Positions 7,201-8,530 of a DNA stretch of 8,530 nt are shown one piece after another (positions within the stretch are counted from its first letter, which is position 1; each line of letters starts with the position of its first letter). The notes below the pieces were generated by a model. It saw nothing but the letters and a program-made list of their open reading frames with translations. It made no database searches and was not told the DNA's origin. Location: contig JAIXNA010000032.1 of assembly GCA_020328135.1 (NCBI GenBank), positions 1 to 8,530 on the forward strand. The letters run 5' to 3'. Both the position numbers and the translations under genes were made by a program. Source of the DNA: Candidatus Endomicrobiellum dinenymphae (lineage in GTDB: Bacteria; Elusimicrobiota; Endomicrobiia; Endomicrobiales; Endomicrobiaceae).

Positions 7201-7590
7201 ATGAAGATATGTGTTTTGACCACAGCTGAAGAAATATACAAAACAATGGCAATTATTGCGCTTTACACAGGGTTTAGAATATCAGAAGTTTACAACTTAT
7301 AGCGGAAAGATGTTGATTTTGATAAAAATACGATTTCAGTTATTCCAAAACACGATTTTACGCCAAAAGATAATGAGTTTAGAACTACGCCTTTAAATCA
7401 ATATCTCAAAGGCTACTTGAAGAGTTTATACGCAAAAGTAAATAATCAAGAACATTATGTAATAGGCAATGAAAACAACATAAGAACAAGACTTGCAATG
7501 ATACAGTTAAAGTTTTCTCAATTGTTTAAAAAGGCGAATATAAAGAATGCGACTTTCCATACCTTAAGACACACGTGCGCTTTAAACATT
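7201..7590 (+). pseudogene. Tyrosine recombinase (phage-type integrase) catalytic-domain fragment, inverted and interrupted
   Basis: Translation from ATG 7201 gives the first two-thirds of a tyrosine recombinase catalytic domain. LTTAEEI is the usual domain entrance, YTGFRISEV carries catalytic Arg (residue 26), VIPKHDF probably holds the beta-hairpin Lys (K50), and FHTLRHTCA contains the H-x-x-R box (H120, R123). The frame is interrupted by TAG at 7300-7302, where relatives have a non-conserved residue before the KDVDF strand. After LRHTCALNI the sequence stops resembling an integrase: from about 7581 it is the complement of integrase sequence encoded on the other strand, and a plus-strand stop falls at 7621-7623. 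The second His/Trp box and the catalytic Tyr are missing, as are the arm-binding and core-binding domains. It cannot be an active recombinase. It is probably the catalytic half of the same gene whose front half lies inverted at 7581-7803. Confidence 0.85.
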
Positions 7591-7803
7591 TTAACTTTCT
7601 TAAAAGGACTAGCATTTATATAGTCCCATTCCACAGCTTTGTTAAATAAAGCTTTTGATATAGTTATGCGAGCTTAAAAAGTCAAGCTGTAATTTTTGAG
7701 CTTCCTTAAAGGAAAAAGCCTCTATGGTTTTTCTTTTTTGTTTGCCATCGTCATAATGCCTGAAAGTCCATTTGTTGCCTTGCTTTTCTAGCTTACTTGG
7801 CAT
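7581..7803 (-). pseudogene. Tyrosine recombinase N-terminal remnant (arm-binding domain plus end of core-binding domain)
   Basis: From ATG 7801-7803 a 53-codon frame encodes MPSKLEKQGNKWTFRHYDDG and continues to KRKTIEAFSFKEAQKLQLDFL, the typical start of a phage-type integrase (DNA arm-binding domain: gNKW...DGkr...T...f.keAq). The frame ends at TAA 7642-7644. From about 7655, in a different frame, the same strand encodes KALFNKAVEWDYINASPFKK and then VKMFK (to 7581), the normal end of the core-binding domain (alFnkAveWdyI..nPfkkvk). About 80-90 residues that should join the two are absent, so an internal deletion with a frameshift has occurred. The catalytic domain expected next is found inverted on the plus strand (7201 to about 7590). 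The pieces are complementary and not overlapping, which favours one ancestral gene over two. Function lost. Confidence 0.8.
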
Positions 7804-8240
7804 AATTGCAACCGATATAGTTTCTTATAATCTTCAATCTCAATAAATGGTATTATAAAAACCTTCCAAAATGTCTTTTAAAATAGGTTTTTAAGTCAGG
7901 GTAGAATATTTTGTTACGATACTTGTTTGCTATTTCCTCCCGTTGCTTATTCCAATCTTCTGCTATCATCGTTGAGGGATAGTCAGTATTATTAACAAAA
8001 GCGACTGAAGGGACTACTGAGTATACTTTTATGTTTGTCCCATATTGTGAAAATACTTCCATGTATCAGCTACAAGGCGTATGGACAGTAAATAACTGCT
8101 CAACTTTTTTGCTGCTTTATAATTGATTACGTATCCATGAGTCCCGTCTGCCTGAAAAACATGATAAAGCGTTATGGAAGATAGTTTAATTTCTTTATTT
8201 TTAATATATGAATTCGGTTCGTTTAACAGGTAAACAAGCG

Positions 8241-8277
8241 GAGAATCTGTAGATTCATTGAATATAGAAATCTCATG
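8241..8277. repeat. Direct repeat, internal copy (matches 8494-8530)
   Basis: This 37-base stretch inside the glycosyltransferase coding region (minus strand HEISIFNESTDS) is identical, in the same orientation, to the last 37 bases of the window. The flanking base differs on the left (8240 versus 8493). Confidence 0.95.
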
Positions 8278-8361
8278 CAGCACGCTTGAAATATTATCAT
8301 TTAAAACGGCATCATCTTCCAATACAAGCGCAAGATTAATATTTTCATCTACAATTCTCTT

Positions 8362-8378
8362 GCAAACTCCGATATGGC
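8362..8378. repeat. Imperfect inverted repeat arm (pairs with 8465-8481, 16 of 17)
   Basis: Bases 8362-8378 are the reverse complement of 8465-8481 except at one position. The inner arm encodes HIGVC of the glycosyltransferase; the outer arm lies near its odd 5' end. It may be an older fold-back copy, or chance. Confidence 0.6.
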
Positions 8379-8493
8379 TTAGAGCGCATCCAATCTCTCC
8401 CTTCGTCATACAATTTTTTATGGTCTAATACCATTTCGCTAAGTTGTTCCTTAGAAAGTTCGCTGCCATATCGGGGTTTGCGATAGCTTTAAA

Positions 8494-8530
8494 GAGAATC
8501 TGTAGATTCATTGAATATAGAAATCTCATG
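8494..8530. repeat. Direct repeat, edge copy (matches 8241-8277)
   Basis: The last 37 bases of the window repeat 8241-8277 exactly and run to the edge, so the full extent is unknown. They stand where the N-terminal coding part of the glycosyltransferase would be expected. The situation mirrors the direct repeat at the left edge of the window. Confidence 0.95.

Larger units (their letters stand above)
7853..8493 (-). pseudogene. Glycosyltransferase family 25 (LPS-type), frameshifted, N-terminus missing
   Basis: The central part encodes TKGEIGCALSHIGVCKRIV and LALVLEDDA, hallmarks of family 25 glycosyltransferases, which add sugars to lipooligosaccharide; EDD is the expected nucleotide-sugar/metal motif. 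GTHGYVINYKAAKKL follows, also typical. The frame is open from 8409 to 8029 and then stops. The natural continuation, NIKVYSVVPSVAFVNNTDYPSTMI, is in the next frame and ends at 7853; a lost G in the GGG run (complement of 8039-8041) explains this. Upstream, RYGSELSKEQLSEMVLDHK reads in another frame from about 8476 to 8415, and one extra A in the six-A run (complement of 8414-8419) would account for that shift. The usual N-terminal VINL-type strand is absent; instead, at 8494, the sequence becomes a copy of 8241-8277. The gene is either decayed or affected by sequence errors near a contig end. Confidence 0.8.

Noticed and set aside
7201..8493. A new mobile or defence system at the right end
   Set aside because: All coding traces there resolve into one broken integrase and one broken glycosyltransferase; no other conserved protein or repeat array is visible.

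Overview
This 8.5 kb, AT-rich window looks bacterial. It has compact housekeeping genes on the minus strand across most of its length and a decayed accessory patch at the right end. Low GC, a lipoprotein-type M16 peptidase followed by an inactive partner, a PflX-type radical SAM protein and several broken genes would fit a genome-reducing symbiont. Elusimicrobiota of the Endomicrobium type are my best guess, but this is inference from general character and not from a search.

Reading in the direction of transcription (right to left), the intact core is alaS (alanyl-tRNA synthetase, 4320-7058), tRNA-Arg(CCG) (4169-4241), a PflX-like radical SAM protein (3249-4136), an active M16 zinc peptidase lipoprotein (1960-3270, start overlapping the end of the previous gene), an exported M16 homologue that has lost its zinc site (626-1927), and the N-terminal part of a CCA-adding enzyme or poly(A) polymerase (40-576). 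Spacing is tight from the radical SAM gene onward and suggests one operon. The M16 pair probably works as an active/inactive heterodimer outside the cytoplasm. Three products or genes (alaS, tRNA-Arg, CCA-type enzyme) concern tRNA.

The right end (7059-8530) holds remnants. A tyrosine recombinase has been taken apart: the arm-binding domain and the end of the core-binding domain lie on the minus strand (7581-7803), with most of the core domain deleted. The catalytic half, with an in-frame stop, lies next to it on the plus strand (7201 to about 7590). The best explanation is an inversion inside one integrase gene. Beyond it is a family 25 (LPS-type) glycosyltransferase on the minus strand with two frameshifts at short homopolymer runs and no recognisable N-terminus.

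Both edges of the window are odd in the same way. Bases 1-71 repeat 200-270 and are joined to a near-perfect 48-base palindrome, which breaks the CCA-type gene. Bases 8494-8530 repeat 8241-8277 inside the glycosyltransferase. These may be amplification or assembly chimeras at contig ends rather than real genome structure, and the edge genes should be read with that in mind. I found no CRISPR array, rRNA, intact insertion sequence or clear new defence or biosynthetic system.
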